The notes under the pieces are model-generated. The model had not been told where the DNA came from, searched no databases, and worked only from the letters and a program-made list of their open reading frames with translations. A program made the position numbers and the translations under genes. Positions 1 to 5,825 of a stretch of 5,825 nucleotides of DNA are shown here, one piece after another (position 1 is the stretch's first letter; every line of letters begins with the position of its first letter). This DNA is from Lentisphaeria bacterium. Lineage in GTDB: Bacteria; Verrucomicrobiota; Lentisphaeria; Victivallales; UBA1829. The stretch lies in NCBI GenBank assembly GCA_019408975.1, contig DXVA01000279.1, forward strand, positions 1 through 5,825, given 5' to 3'.

Positions 1-2033
1 CCCATGACCCACGGGACCTTATGTTTCGACTGATCCACGGGCAGATAGGCAAGGCTGAACGGCATGGAAGATTCCGGGTCCTTCACCCGTCTGGCGTCCT
101 GATAAGAAAACGGGAAATGCGGATGGGCAAACAGCTTGACGTCCTCTGCGGGAGCGCCCGCAAACTGCGGCGGCAGATCATCAAATTTGAGATTGAATGT
201 TTCAACCTCATCCATTACCTCCTTTTCCGCCGCAGCGCGGTGTTTCCCGTCCGCAAGCAGCGCGGTGGCATTCACATAGGAAAGCATATTGTCCCGGTAC
301 TCCGCAATGACCGCATCCCGCGTAATCCCCGGGACCGTTTCCCTGCCAAGCACCTTGATGAAAGCATAATCAATTACATTGAGCTCATTTTTGACACGCT
401 GCGCGACATCCGGCGAATCCGCGGCACGGAGCGCCTTCAGGACGATCTCCCTGGATCTCGCCAGAAAACCGGAAGTCACATAGGGAAAATGACGGTTCTG
501 TATCTGCATGAATGTCGGAGTATTCCCCTTTATGGTACTCCGCAGCAAAGCCAGATATTCCTTCATGCGGGGAGCCGCCTTGCCATAATATGCATCCATG
601 AATTCCGTCACGACCGGTTCAAGAGGCAAACCGGGATTCTCCTGAAGTTTGTAGGAGACATAGTATTGAAGCCAGATGAAACTCTGCGGGCGGAGATTGC
701 AGGATTTGGTTCCGATTTCGCATTCATTGAACAGATATTTCAAGCCAAGCCGATGGAACAGCCTCGTATCTGCGGCAATGGCGTCGATCAACACCTCCGG
801 CTGATCCCCTGCCCCCATGTTCCAGTAGTCCCAGAGAGAGACCTGATCCGTCTGTTTCATCCAGTCTGCAAGCAGTTTCAGACGCTCCTTGTTCTCGGAG
901 TCGGTCAGAGGCTTCATCCTGTTGGATTTGCTGTAAAGATCGCAGAGCCAGACAATCACGTTTTTTTCCGGGCGGATCGTCCGGACGGGATTCTCGGTAG
1001 AGACGTAGGCGAATGTCTTGATCATGATCTCCGGGTGTTCCGCCCGGACAGCCCGCGCCATGTCATTTACGAATTCAAGGATCAAACCCGCTTCTCCGCC
1101 ATGCTTCTCCGTCACTGCGCGGCATGCCCTGCACAGACAGATATAACTGGTATTGTCCTCCTGCGAAAAATCATACACCAGCGCATGATTGCCTGGATTT
1201 TCCGCTTTGTCAGCCTGAATCCATTCCAGCAGCTGCCGGATCACGATCTTTTTGACATCGGGATTGGTCAGGCAGAGTTGCCCGGACGGAAGATAGGCAC
1301 GTTTGCCGTCCTTATTCATAGAATAATATTCCGGATGTTCCCTGAAATATTTTTTCGGGGGAACATAACGGAAAAAAGAATGGCAGTTTCCGGTTTTTAC
1401 GGAAACTTTCCGGTCATATCTCATATCTTCATAGGCTTCCGCGCTTCTATGCTTCAGCTCGTAAAGTTCCACCAGTTTTTTACCCGCCGTTCCGGTGGAA
1501 GCCCTGAAATAACCGTGATAATTATAGTTCGACTCAAACGCGGGCTTTCCTTCAAGCACGGTTTTCTCAAGAGACAATTTCCTGAAAGAAGGAATCCTTT
1601 CCGCTTCCGGCGAAAGATAGAGAACTCCGAACTTCTTTTCAAGAAAAGCATACAGCGCATACATGGAACCGGTAACGGACCCGCCGGCAAGGATCACGCG
1701 GCTGTCGTCCGATTTGATTCTCCATTCCCGCTTCCCCAGTTTCGAGACGTCGATTCCAGCCTCTTTCGCGGTCCTCGTATTGCCGGCAAAAATTGCGGGC
1801 ACACCTTTCGGGGCTTTGCTTTCCGGGTAAATTTCAAATACGGCTCCCGTCATTTTTTCAAGATATTTTTTCAGTTCAAGCGCCATGAGGTTCGGATACC
1901 TCCCGCGATTCCATGCTTCGATCCGGTCCGGATGCACGATCACACATTTCGCCCTGCCGTTCTCTGCGACCGGAAATGCCGCAGCAAGCGAAAACGATGC
2001 CATAATTACGATTGCGGAAATGATTCCCCTCAT
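1..2033 (-). CDS. Secreted DUF4838 / alpha-glucuronidase-like glycan-active protein, 3' end cut off by window
   Basis: The minus-strand frame stays open from ATG at 2033 to the window edge, giving 677 residues with no stop, so the C-terminus is missing. The start is set by AGGAGGAG at 2042-2049, 8 nt from the ATG. Residues 1-19 look like a signal peptide: Arg2, a hydrophobic stretch and an LAAA end, with cleavage probably after Ala19 or Ala23. Residues about 28-150 resemble the GH67 N-terminal domain (alpha/beta; 'GGSVTGSMYALYAFLEKKFG' near 117-136). Residues about 165-450 fit DUF4838, with HPEYYSMNKDGKR at 233-245, QLCLTNPDV at 252-260, and SQEDN at 290-294 followed by C299-x-C301-x-x-C304. 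The family is common in Bacteroidota, Lentisphaerota and Planctomycetota carbohydrate loci, but its reaction is largely uncharacterised. Glycoside hydrolase activity is inferred; no catalytic pair can be assigned. It is the last visible gene of the block, 116 nt after the prepilin-like gene, with a possible hairpin between them. The family call is fairly sure, the activity is not. Confidence 0.85.
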   Translation of the reverse strand, partial: MRGIISAIVIMASFSLAAAFPVAENGRAKCVIVHPDRIEAWNRGRYPNLMALELKKYLEKMTGAVFEIYPESKAPKGVPAIFAGNTRTAKEAGIDVSKLGKREWRIKSDDSRVILAGGSVTGSMYALYAFLEKKFGVLYLSPEAERIPSFRKLSLEKTVLEGKPAFESNYNYHGYFRASTGTAGKKLVELYELKHRSAEAYEDMRYDRKVSVKTGNCHSFFRYVPPKKYFREHPEYYSMNKDGKRAYLPSGQLCLTNPDVKKIVIRQLLEWIQADKAENPGNHALVYDFSQEDNTSYICLCRACRAVTEKHGGEAGLILEFVNDMARAVRAEHPEIMIKTFAYVSTENPVRTIRPEKNVIVWLCDLYSKSNRMKPLTDSENKERLKLLADWMKQTDQVSLWDYWNMGAGDQPEVLIDAIAADTRLFHRLGLKYLFNECEIGTKSCNLRPQSFIWLQYYVSYKLQENPGLPLEPVVTEFMDAYYGKAAPRMKEYLALLRSTIKGNTPTFMQIQNRHFPYVTSGFLARSREIVLKALRAADSPDVAQRVKNELNVIDYAFIKVLGRETVPGITRDAVIAEYRDNMLSYVNATALLADGKHRAAAEKEVMDEVETFNLKFDDLPPQFAGAPAEDVKLFAHPHFPFSYQDARRVKDPESSMPFSLAYLPVDQSKHKVPWVM

Positions 2034-2064
2034 ACTTGATACTCCTCCTGTGTTATCTTGATTC

Positions 2065-2106
2065 AAAAAAATTGGTTCGACAGTACGATGCTCTGCATCG
2101 GGGTCG
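2065..2106 (-). terminator. Hairpin followed by T-run; possible weak terminator or attenuator
   Basis: On the minus strand, CGATGC (2100-2095) pairs perfectly with GCATCG (2091-2086) across an AGA loop. An outer CGAC/GTCG pair (2106-2103 with 2081-2078) extends it across a CC/TACT internal loop. Seven T residues (2071-2065) follow six nucleotides after the outer stem. It lies between the stop of the prepilin-like gene (2150) and the start of the DUF4838 gene (2033). The internal loop and the gap before the T-run make it weaker than a textbook intrinsic terminator. Partial termination or a processing/stability stem is as plausible as full termination. Confidence 0.4.
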
Positions 2107-2149
2107 TTCACTTACGCTTTTTCATCTCGATCTGTTTCATTCTGTGCCG

Positions 2150-3040
2150 TTACCACTCACGAATCTGTTTTCCTTTGTTGTATGGGACAAATACCGATCC
2201 CTCTTTAGTGAAATTGAACGGGTAATTTTTGGAATCGCCGTTTTCCCCCCATATCTGACGATAATTTAAGGGCCGTACGTTTCCCGCGAAAAACAGGCAA
2301 TTCGCCATGCGTTTATGCCGCAACCCGATCGCTCTCGCGGCTCCCCCGGAAATCAAAGTATTGACGGTGGAAAAATTCCAGCTTGTGCCCTGTATTACAA
2401 TATGAACTCCGGATGTTTCAGCGTCATACGTCGCTTCGGCGCCGGAAAAGCCGGCAATATTATCCGCCGCCAGAAGATGCTGGACGGGGATTCCGATTCT
2501 CTTCATGGAAATTCCGGCAGCTCCGGGGTCCGCCATTCCATATCCCAGATGAGCTGAACTGTTCGGCTTGTTGCAAATGGAAGAATTCATACCCGGGCAC
2601 ATCAGAATCTTCGGTTTCTTTCCCCGCGGCAGCTGCCAGCTCGAACCCGCAGACGAGGCATATGCAAACGCCTCATCCCTGCCCGAAGCACCCAGATATT
2701 CCATCAAAGAGACTCCCCAGGAATGATCCACTCCCGATTCCCGCGTCTTATAATCCGGTGAATATTCTTTGTAATCATTGAAATACATATTGAATGCCGC
2801 TCCGATCTGCTTCAAGTTGGAAATGCAGTTGACGGAACGCGCTTTTTCTCCGGCAATATTCAATGCGGGCAGAAGCATTCCTGCCAGAATTGCGATGATC
2901 GCAATCACGATGAGAAGCTCTATCAATGTGAAAATATACCTTCTCCCCCGCAGAAAAACGAATGAATTCACAGGAATCCTCCCGGAGAAAAATACATTCG
3001 CGATACAGCTCCGAAATAAAACAACTGACCTCTGTTCCAT
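2150..3040 (-). CDS. Prepilin-like secreted protein (type II secretion/type IV pilin N-terminal methylation domain, degenerate H-X9-DG end)
   Basis: The protein has 296 residues. The frame is open further upstream to an ATG at 3115, but GGGAGG at 3046-3051 lies 5 nt before the ATG at 3040, so that start is chosen. A leader of 36 residues precedes F37-TLIE41, the class III (prepilin peptidase) signature with the conserved +5 Glu. The following hydrophobic helix covers about 38-60 (LLIVIAIIAILAGMLLPAL), then NCISNLKQIGAAFNMYFNDY (71-90), which is typical of the DUF1559-like proteins abundant in Planctomycetota and Lentisphaerota. The middle holds a CPG (148-150) of the usual 'CPS/CPG' kind. Near the C-terminus, R241-H242 is followed by nine residues and then A252-G253, where the family normally has Asp-Gly. 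Residue -1 is Ile, not the usual Gly. Such proteins are exported and anchored by the helix or built into pseudopili; their role in carbohydrate loci is unknown. It sits between the cytoplasmic enzyme genes and the secreted DUF4838 gene, consistent with a cell-surface role in substrate handling (inference). Confidence 0.9.
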   Translation of the reverse strand: MEQRSVVLFRSCIANVFFSGRIPVNSFVFLRGRRYIFTLIELLIVIAIIAILAGMLLPALNIAGEKARSVNCISNLKQIGAAFNMYFNDYKEYSPDYKTRESGVDHSWGVSLMEYLGASGRDEAFAYASSAGSSWQLPRGKKPKILMCPGMNSSICNKPNSSAHLGYGMADPGAAGISMKRIGIPVQHLLAADNIAGFSGAEATYDAETSGVHIVIQGTSWNFSTVNTLISGGAARAIGLRHKRMANCLFFAGNVRPLNYRQIWGENGDSKNYPFNFTKEGSVFVPYNKGKQIREW

Positions 3041-3045
3041 CAAAT

Positions 3046-3051
3046 CCTCCC
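3046..3051 (-). promoter_or_regulatory. Ribosome binding site that sets the prepilin-like start
   Basis: GGGAGG on the minus strand lies 5 nt before the ATG at 3040. The alternative upstream in-frame ATG at 3115 has no comparable purine-rich site. This shortens the protein by 25 residues relative to the longest open frame. Confidence 0.75.
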
Positions 3052-3065
3052 TTTTATTACCTGAA

Positions 3066-3097
3066 ATCTCATTTCCGGTCACATATGAAAATGAGAT
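3066..3097 (-). repeat. Inverted repeat in the leader of the prepilin-like gene
   Basis: A perfect 9-bp inverted repeat, ATCTCATTT (3066-3074) and AAATGAGAT (3089-3097), is separated by 14 nt. It lies in the 114-nt gap between the cupin stop and the prepilin-like start, ending about 15 nt before the ribosome site. In RNA it would form an AT-rich stem with no strong T-run after it, so it is not a convincing terminator. It could be an operator, a processing stem or chance. Confidence 0.45.
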
Positions 3098-3154
3098 CTT
3101 ACAAACAGATTCCATGCAGATTCATTCTGAATGAAGAGTCAAATCCGCAGAAAA

Positions 3155-3505
3155 TCAGTCGAACCATTCATCGCCGGAATCGAAAGCCGGCAGCGAAACG
3201 TTTACAATCTTCAGCTTCCCGACCGCCCGATGACGGCAATATTCTTTGATCAGAAGCGACATTCCCGGACAGACTGCCGTCTTTTCACCGTCCACCTCAA
3301 GAAATCCGCTCCCCTCAAGAATATAATAAACCTCAATATGATTCTTATGATAATGCACACGCGCATCTGTACTGATCTCGACAATATGAAACGAAATCCG
3401 CCCGCCGGAACTCCCCGCAAATGCCCGACGGCTCATTCCGCACGGACACGGGACCGCGGGAACATCCGCAAAATCAGCAATGCTGAAACGCATCTCTTTT
3501 TCCAT
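3155..3505 (-). CDS. Small single-domain cupin (cupin_2-type), probable sugar-binding or isomerase-like protein
   Basis: The protein has 116 residues and is essentially one beta-barrel domain with no DNA-binding part and no signal peptide, so it is cytoplasmic. Cupin motif 1 is complete: H51-x-H53-x4-E58-x6-G65. Motif 2 is recognisable as G73...P80-G81 with H92 further on, so the usual 3-His/1-Glu metal set (H51, H53, E58, H92) appears intact. An unusual CPC pair (C20, C22) lies before the barrel. The start is well supported: AGGAGG at 3513-3518 is 7 nt before the ATG and overlaps the stop codon of the dehydrogenase gene, leaving a 12-nt gap and implying translational coupling. Cupins beside Gfo/Idh dehydrogenases are commonly sugar-phosphate or keto-sugar isomerases, mutarotase-like proteins or ligand sensors. 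The substrate cannot be read from the sequence. Confidence in the fold is high, in any specific role low. Confidence 0.88.
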   Translation of the reverse strand: MEKEMRFSIADFADVPAVPCPCGMSRRAFAGSSGGRISFHIVEISTDARVHYHKNHIEVYYILEGSGFLEVDGEKTAVCPGMSLLIKEYCRHRAVGKLKIVNVSLPAFDSGDEWFD

Positions 3506-3517
3506 GATTTTCCCTCC

Positions 3518-4612
3518 TCATATTCCAAACGGCAAACCGTCCGGAGACAGCTCTACCGGATGTTTCAACCTGCCGCTTGCCTCGATTGCTTCCGCAAGCC
3601 CTTGAACACGCACCGCTGTCCTCAGATCCGCCTGCGGCGGGACACCGTCCCGCACCATGCGCACGAAACCATACATGATATTCTCGTTCGCCGCATTCAG
3701 CGACTGAGAAAAGTTGACCGTCTGCGGACGGCAGAAACTTTCATAAGATTCATTGAAACTGTGGAAATCCCTGCGCAGCTCCGGCTCATATCCAAGTTGC
3801 GATGTACGAAACCTCGGACGATGGAAAATCTCCAGCTGATTTTGTCCGGCATTCATTTTGATGCTGTAATTCTCCGCATGGAACCGGTAGGACATCTCTG
3901 TATAATAAACCATGCTGGAATAGTGGAAACGCCCGTTCGCGCCATTGGCGAACTCGATGTTCGCAATCAGGTCATCCGGGCTGGGATACGGACGCGCAGT
4001 CTCCTTGATCAGCTGCGAGCTCACGCGCTTTGCAGGGCCTCCCGCCAGCAGAAAAATGTCCAGCATGTGACAGCAGTGAAACGGAATCTGCGACACCTTG
4101 AGCCTGAAATTATCCGGCTGATGAAACAAATTGAAATTCATTTCCGTGTCTCCGTGATGAAACCAGTTGCAGTCCATACAGAAAAGACGTCCCGGCTCGT
4201 TCCGCCGGATGTAGTCCAGCATGGCGATCGACTCAGGCAGCCAACGCCGCATGAAGCCGACCTGCACCGGAACCCGATATTGTTCCGCAAGCCCGGCAAG
4301 CTCATTGACTTCCGCAGAGGAGAACGAAACAGGCTTCTCCACAAAGACCGGTTTTCCCCTCGGGATCACTCGCCGCAGTGCGTCCGCATGGGCAAAAGGA
4401 GAAAGACTGATGAAATACGCATCTACCCCCTCAAAATCCGCAAGTTCATCCGCGCTCAGGCAGACCGTTCCCCCATATTTCGCAGTCAGCGCGGCGGCAG
4501 ACTCCCGATTCAGGTCATATGCCGCATGAACTTTGTAAAATCCATCGCCGCCCAGTGAATCAAGCAAGGTTCTCGTCCTGTTTCCGGTCCCGTAAAGCCC
4601 CAGTCTGATCAT
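3518..4612 (-). CDS. Gfo/Idh/MocA-family NAD(P)-dependent oxidoreductase
   Basis: The protein has 364 residues, the usual family length, with no signal peptide, so it is cytoplasmic. Residues 1-120 form the Rossmann fold: G5-LYG8-TG10 near the N-terminus, Asp33 after the second strand, and the E92-K93-P94 signature whose Lys is part of the family active site. Residues about 125-340 are the C-terminal alpha/beta substrate domain. There H182-M-L-D185 matches the usual H-x-x-D pattern. The Asp that many members carry four residues before this His is replaced by Phe178, with His179 beside it, so substrate or activity may differ from inositol or glucose-fructose dehydrogenases. Enzymes of this family oxidise or reduce a sugar, sugar acid or cyclitol hydroxyl with NAD(P). 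GGGAG at 4623-4627 lies 10 nt before the ATG. It follows the regulator gene by 28 nt and precedes the cupin by 12 nt, so the three are almost certainly co-transcribed. The substrate is not identifiable. Confidence 0.92.
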   Translation of the reverse strand: MIRLGLYGTGNRTRTLLDSLGGDGFYKVHAAYDLNRESAAALTAKYGGTVCLSADELADFEGVDAYFISLSPFAHADALRRVIPRGKPVFVEKPVSFSSAEVNELAGLAEQYRVPVQVGFMRRWLPESIAMLDYIRRNEPGRLFCMDCNWFHHGDTEMNFNLFHQPDNFRLKVSQIPFHCCHMLDIFLLAGGPAKRVSSQLIKETARPYPSPDDLIANIEFANGANGRFHYSSMVYYTEMSYRFHAENYSIKMNAGQNQLEIFHRPRFRTSQLGYEPELRRDFHSFNESYESFCRPQTVNFSQSLNAANENIMYGFVRMVRDGVPPQADLRTAVRVQGLAEAIEASGRLKHPVELSPDGLPFGI

Positions 4613-4640
4613 TGCTCTTCTTCTCCCGTTTGTAGAAATT

Positions 4641-5687
4641 CTATTTCGCAGACACTTTCATGATCTCCGATTGAAACGCCTCTCCGCTGTGCATCGCCCT
4701 CCATAGATGAAATGCCGCACGCTCGCCGAGTTTCCGCAGAACCTTGAACCAGTTGTAATCAGGAGTGCGGATCTTCAGTTCCGGATATTTCTTCTGAAAC
4801 TCGAAGGCATAAGGCACCGGGTCAAGAAGCAGTGTGATTTTCTTCAGCTCCGGTGCAACCCGGCAGAGCTCCGTAAGATAAGAGAAAATTTTTCCGTCGG
4901 CAACCAGGCAATCCGGACGATCCTTCAATACAGCATGAATCCCCGGCACCCCGCCGTCAAGTCTGGCACAATGATGTGCAAGGACATAACGACGCTCTGC
5001 CGAAGCCAGCGAAGCGCAGAAAGCATCAAAAGTAGGTCCTTCGCTCCCGAAGTATGCAGTTCTGCGGCATCCGGCGTTCCTGACGCACCCGGCACGCAGA
5101 ACTCCGATCTGGGCAAAATCCGGCTGAACACAATTCCATCGGGGAAGCGGAAAACGGGATTTATGCGGAGGAGCGACGACGGCGACAGGGAATCTGCGCT
5201 GCGTCAATTCCTCGATCACCGGAATATCCTGTTCCGCAGGCGAACACCACAACAATCCGTCAAGCCCGCAGTTCAGAATCTCCTCCACGGTGTCCGCTGT
5301 GCCTTCCGACTTGACCTCCAGATAATGATAATCAGAGGAGACATCCTGCATTCTATCGGCGAATCCGCTGATGACAGCCTGTGTCCCGCTGTCCAGGAAT
5401 CTGTTTCTCCGTTCCGCCGTCATGACCCCGAAAAAGTAATAATCGCCCATTGCCTTTGCCACCGACGGATTCATGAAAAGCCCGCGCCTCCCGGGAATCC
5501 GTATCAGCCTGCCGTCACGTTCAAACGTGGCAAGGGCGCGTTGAATCGTCAGGCGTGTCGTCCCGAATTTCTTTGCAAGTTCCAGCTCTCCCAGCGGCTG
5601 CGGTTCATCGGAAGGGTTGTGCATCAGACGGCTGTACACATAACGGGTAATATCCGCCTGCCTTACCATTTTTCCGTTTTTCCCCAT
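4641..5687 (-). CDS. GntR-type transcriptional regulator with LacI/periplasmic-binding-protein-like sensor domain
   Basis: The protein has 348 residues. Residues about 8-75 form a GntR winged helix-turn-helix: 'LGELELAKKFGTTRLTIQRA' (32-51) is the helix-turn-helix and DGRLIRIPGRRGLFM (58-72) is the wing. Residues about 83-345 resemble the type I periplasmic-binding-protein fold used by LacI and AraR for sugar sensing (FFGVMT at 85-90, DGLLWCSP at 143-150, VAVVAPP at 168-174). This AraR-like architecture responds to sugars in characterised members; here the ligand is unknown. The start at 5687 is chosen because GGAG at 5695-5698 lies 7 nt upstream. An in-frame ATG at 5708 would sit at or above the predicted transcription start, so it is unlikely. 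The gene is first in the block, directly behind a promoter overlapped by an inverted repeat, which fits autoregulation and control of the downstream genes. The regulator class is sure; repressor versus activator is inferred (repressor favoured from operator position). Confidence 0.9.
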   Translation of the reverse strand: MGKNGKMVRQADITRYVYSRLMHNPSDEPQPLGELELAKKFGTTRLTIQRALATFERDGRLIRIPGRRGLFMNPSVAKAMGDYYFFGVMTAERRNRFLDSGTQAVISGFADRMQDVSSDYHYLEVKSEGTADTVEEILNCGLDGLLWCSPAEQDIPVIEELTQRRFPVAVVAPPHKSRFPLPRWNCVQPDFAQIGVLRAGCVRNAGCRRTAYFGSEGPTFDAFCASLASAERRYVLAHHCARLDGGVPGIHAVLKDRPDCLVADGKIFSYLTELCRVAPELKKITLLLDPVPYAFEFQKKYPELKIRTPDYNWFKVLRKLGERAAFHLWRAMHSGEAFQSEIMKVSAK

Positions 5688-5694
5688 GCCATAT

Positions 5695-5698
5695 CTCC
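5695..5698 (-). promoter_or_regulatory. Ribosome binding site that sets the regulator start
   Basis: GGAG on the minus strand sits 7 nt before the ATG at 5687. It lies downstream of the predicted -10 box, leaving a short leader of about 19 nt, and favours 5687 over the in-frame ATG at 5708. Confidence 0.65.
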
Positions 5699-5712
5699 AT
5701 TTGTGCATATTT

Positions 5713-5731
5713 AAGTATACACAAAATACTT
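5713..5731. promoter_or_regulatory. Probable operator: inverted repeat over the promoter spacer and -10
   Basis: AAGTAT (5713-5718) and ATACTT (5726-5731) form a perfect 6-bp inverted repeat with a 7-nt spacer, lying between and over the promoter boxes. Within it, GTGTATAC on the minus strand (5722-5715) matches the GT-N-TA-N-AC core described for HutC-type GntR operators. A regulator bound here would block polymerase, consistent with autorepression by the GntR/LacI hybrid encoded just downstream. Binding itself is inferred. Confidence 0.6.
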
Positions 5732-5741
5732 CTTTTGTCAA
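5714..5741 (-). promoter_or_regulatory. Sigma-70-type promoter of the regulator-led operon
   Basis: On the minus strand a perfect TTGACA -35 box (5741-5736) is followed by a 16-bp spacer and TATACT (5719-5714), which has one mismatch to TATAAT. Transcription would start near 5706, just upstream of the ribosome site and the ATG at 5687. It is the best promoter match seen in the window. Confidence 0.75.
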
Positions 5742-5825
5742 GGGGGCACTCGGAAATATATGAAAAAAAGCCACAGCCATCCCATAGGAAAAGAAAAAGT
5801 TGAAAGATGATGGTTCTGGATGCAA

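Noticed and set aside
21..2039. 672-codon open frame on the plus strand
   Set aside because: It is the antisense shadow of the DUF4838 gene. Its protein is rich in Arg, His, Phe and Ile with no domain signature, and no ribosome site precedes it, while the minus strand has a signal peptide, family motifs and AGGAGGAG before the start.
3041..3115. Longer N-terminus of the prepilin-like protein starting at 3115
   Set aside because: The extension has no ribosome site, whereas GGGAGG lies 5 nt before the ATG at 3040.
4138..4344. 68-codon minus-strand frame inside the dehydrogenase gene
   Set aside because: It is out of frame within a well-supported gene, and its composition gives no sign of a real protein.
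3131..4558. 475-codon open frame on the plus strand
   Set aside because: It overlaps the dehydrogenase and cupin genes in antisense, shows no recognisable motif, and has the Arg/His-rich composition of a shadow frame.
4633..4643. Palindrome TAGAAATTCTA over the regulator stop codon
   Set aside because: The 5-bp arms are too short and AT-rich to support a terminator or operator, and no T-run follows.
4707..5714. 335-codon open frame on the plus strand
   Set aside because: It is the antisense shadow of the GntR/LacI regulator, with no domain signature or ribosome site.
5688..5825. Longer N-terminus of the regulator, from ATG 5708 or a TTG at the window edge
   Set aside because: The extension would run through the promoter and operator. 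The ATG at 5687 has a GGAG site and lies downstream of the predicted transcription start.

Overview
The window carries one five-gene block, entirely on the minus strand and read from right to left. In order of transcription the genes are: a GntR-type regulator with a LacI-like sensor domain (5687-4641), a Gfo/Idh/MocA-family dehydrogenase (4612-3518), a small one-domain cupin (3505-3155), a prepilin-like secreted protein with a degenerate H-X9-DG motif (3040-2150), and a secreted DUF4838/alpha-glucuronidase-like protein that runs off the left edge (2033-1). No RNA genes, insertion sequences, CRISPR arrays or long repeats were seen.

The organism is most likely a member of the Lentisphaerota (Victivallis-like gut or animal-associated bacteria) or a close relative in the PVC group. 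This rests on gene content: a prepilin N-terminus of the FTLIELLIVIAIIAILA type ending in an H-X9-DG-like signature, next to a DUF4838 protein and a GntR/LacI hybrid regulator, is a combination I associate with those genomes. It was not tested by any search. Base composition is moderate, and strong AGGAGG-like ribosome sites precede most of the genes.

Region by region: 5688-5825 holds a convincing sigma-70-type promoter (TTGACA, 16 bp, TATACT) whose spacer and -10 are covered by an inverted repeat containing a HutC-type GTNTANAC core, so the regulator probably controls its own operon. Genes 1 to 3 are tightly packed (28 and 12 nt gaps). Two wider gaps of 114 and 116 nt flank the prepilin-like gene. 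Each contains a potential RNA hairpin, and the second is followed by a run of seven T, so expression of the two exported proteins may be tuned separately from the cytoplasmic ones.

Working model (inference): a sugar or sugar acid derived from a glycan binds the regulator. The cytoplasmic dehydrogenase and cupin then process or isomerise the sugar. The prepilin-like protein and the DUF4838 protein act outside the cytoplasm on glycan capture or cleavage. No transporter is visible in the window, and the substrate cannot be named from sequence alone.
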